A model generated the notes under the pieces. That model had not been told where the DNA came from, ran no database searches, and was given only the letters and a program-made list of their open reading frames with translations. DNA of 64,000 nucleotides, from the NCBI GenBank assembly GCA_907163375.1, contig CAJQUW010008708.1, forward strand, positions 1 to 64,000, in the 5' to 3' direction. The translations under genes and the position numbers were made by a program. Source of the DNA: Prostheceraeus crozeri (lineage: Eukaryota; Platyhelminthes; Polycladida; Euryleptidae). Below, one piece after another: positions 63,910 through 64,000 of the stretch (its first letter is position 1; each line of letters begins with the position of its first letter).

Positions 63910-64000
63910 TATATTTTAGTAAAAATCATTTTGGGTGTGAGAAACTTTTTCCTGTGTGTGAGAAATTTTTTCTATGTGTTAGAAATTTTTTTTCTGTGTG
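63910..64000. repeat. Tandem tgtgtgagaaatttttt units at the window edge
   Basis: Three to four imperfect ~28-bp copies of ctgtgtgtgagaaattttttt run out of the window after the pVI-like gene. Confidence 0.7.

Larger units (their letters stand above)
52455..64000. mobile_element. Second, AT-rich Polinton-like element, truncated by the window (fossil)
   Basis: Gene content is that of capsid-bearing Polinton-like elements: protein-primed PolB, A32-like ATPase, penton-like protein, pVI-like and fibre-like proteins, a membrane protein. Sequence and gene order differ strongly from the element at 13589-35799, and the A+T content is far higher. No integrase or major capsid gene is seen in the visible 11.5 kb; they may lie to the right. 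About half of the genes look broken, PolB most. The left end is placed at the repeats at 52455; no target duplication could be defined. Confidence 0.8.

Overview
The window looks like repeat-rich nuclear DNA of an animal, probably a marine invertebrate. Frequent 'taggcctac'-type words and the mix of Polintons, RTE- and jockey-like LINEs, Penelope, hAT and P elements would suit an echinoderm or a relative; that placement is inference. No conserved host gene was recognised, and no rRNA, tRNA or CRISPR array was seen. Almost everything assignable is mobile DNA, much of it nested.

Layout. 1-2326: the end of a Polinton-type element whose body lies upstream of the window. 2327-6246: a decayed I/Jockey-like LINE. 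7260-7884: a small transposon with long inverted repeats and an 8-bp target duplication. 8281-8619: a terminal piece of a hAT element rich in GTGGGTCA. 10382-12656: a P-element-like transposon with a THAP-type transposase relic. 12975-13588 plus 35806-37400: an RTE-like LINE split by a Polinton.

The Polinton (13589-35799, 22.2 kb) has AG...CT ends, inverted repeats of about 670 bp and a perfect 6-bp duplication (gacgaa). In order it carries a divergent pair of small genes (here Y and X), a conserved double hairpin, six 365-bp tandem repeats that each hold a TATA box and a first exon, a spliced zinc-binding/coiled-coil gene, protein-primed PolB, an unknown gene, and two small TBP-like frames. 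On the other strand it has an adenain-like protease, major capsid protein, PX-like and PY-like proteins, a chromodomain integrase, the A32-like ATPase, several small Polinton proteins and an IAP-like UBA/RING gene. It is young by its repeats but several core genes are broken. The Y/X pair and its hairpins recur in mirror image at 1-1900, in the same position next to the end of the other Polinton.

37400-52450 is a graveyard: LINE fragments, two copies of an 0.8-kb inverted-repeat transposon, a BEL/Pao fossil, Penelope pieces, and a reverse-transcriptase relic split by a 1.84-kb hAT element with a perfect 8-bp duplication.

52455 to the window end holds most of a second, very AT-rich Polinton-like element. 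It has a membrane protein, a coiled-coil protein, a penton-like minor capsid protein and an ATPase on the plus strand; a 60-bp-arm palindrome between the converging units; PolB and an unknown acidic protein on the minus strand; then fibre-like and pVI-like genes on the plus strand. Its major capsid gene and right end are not in the window.
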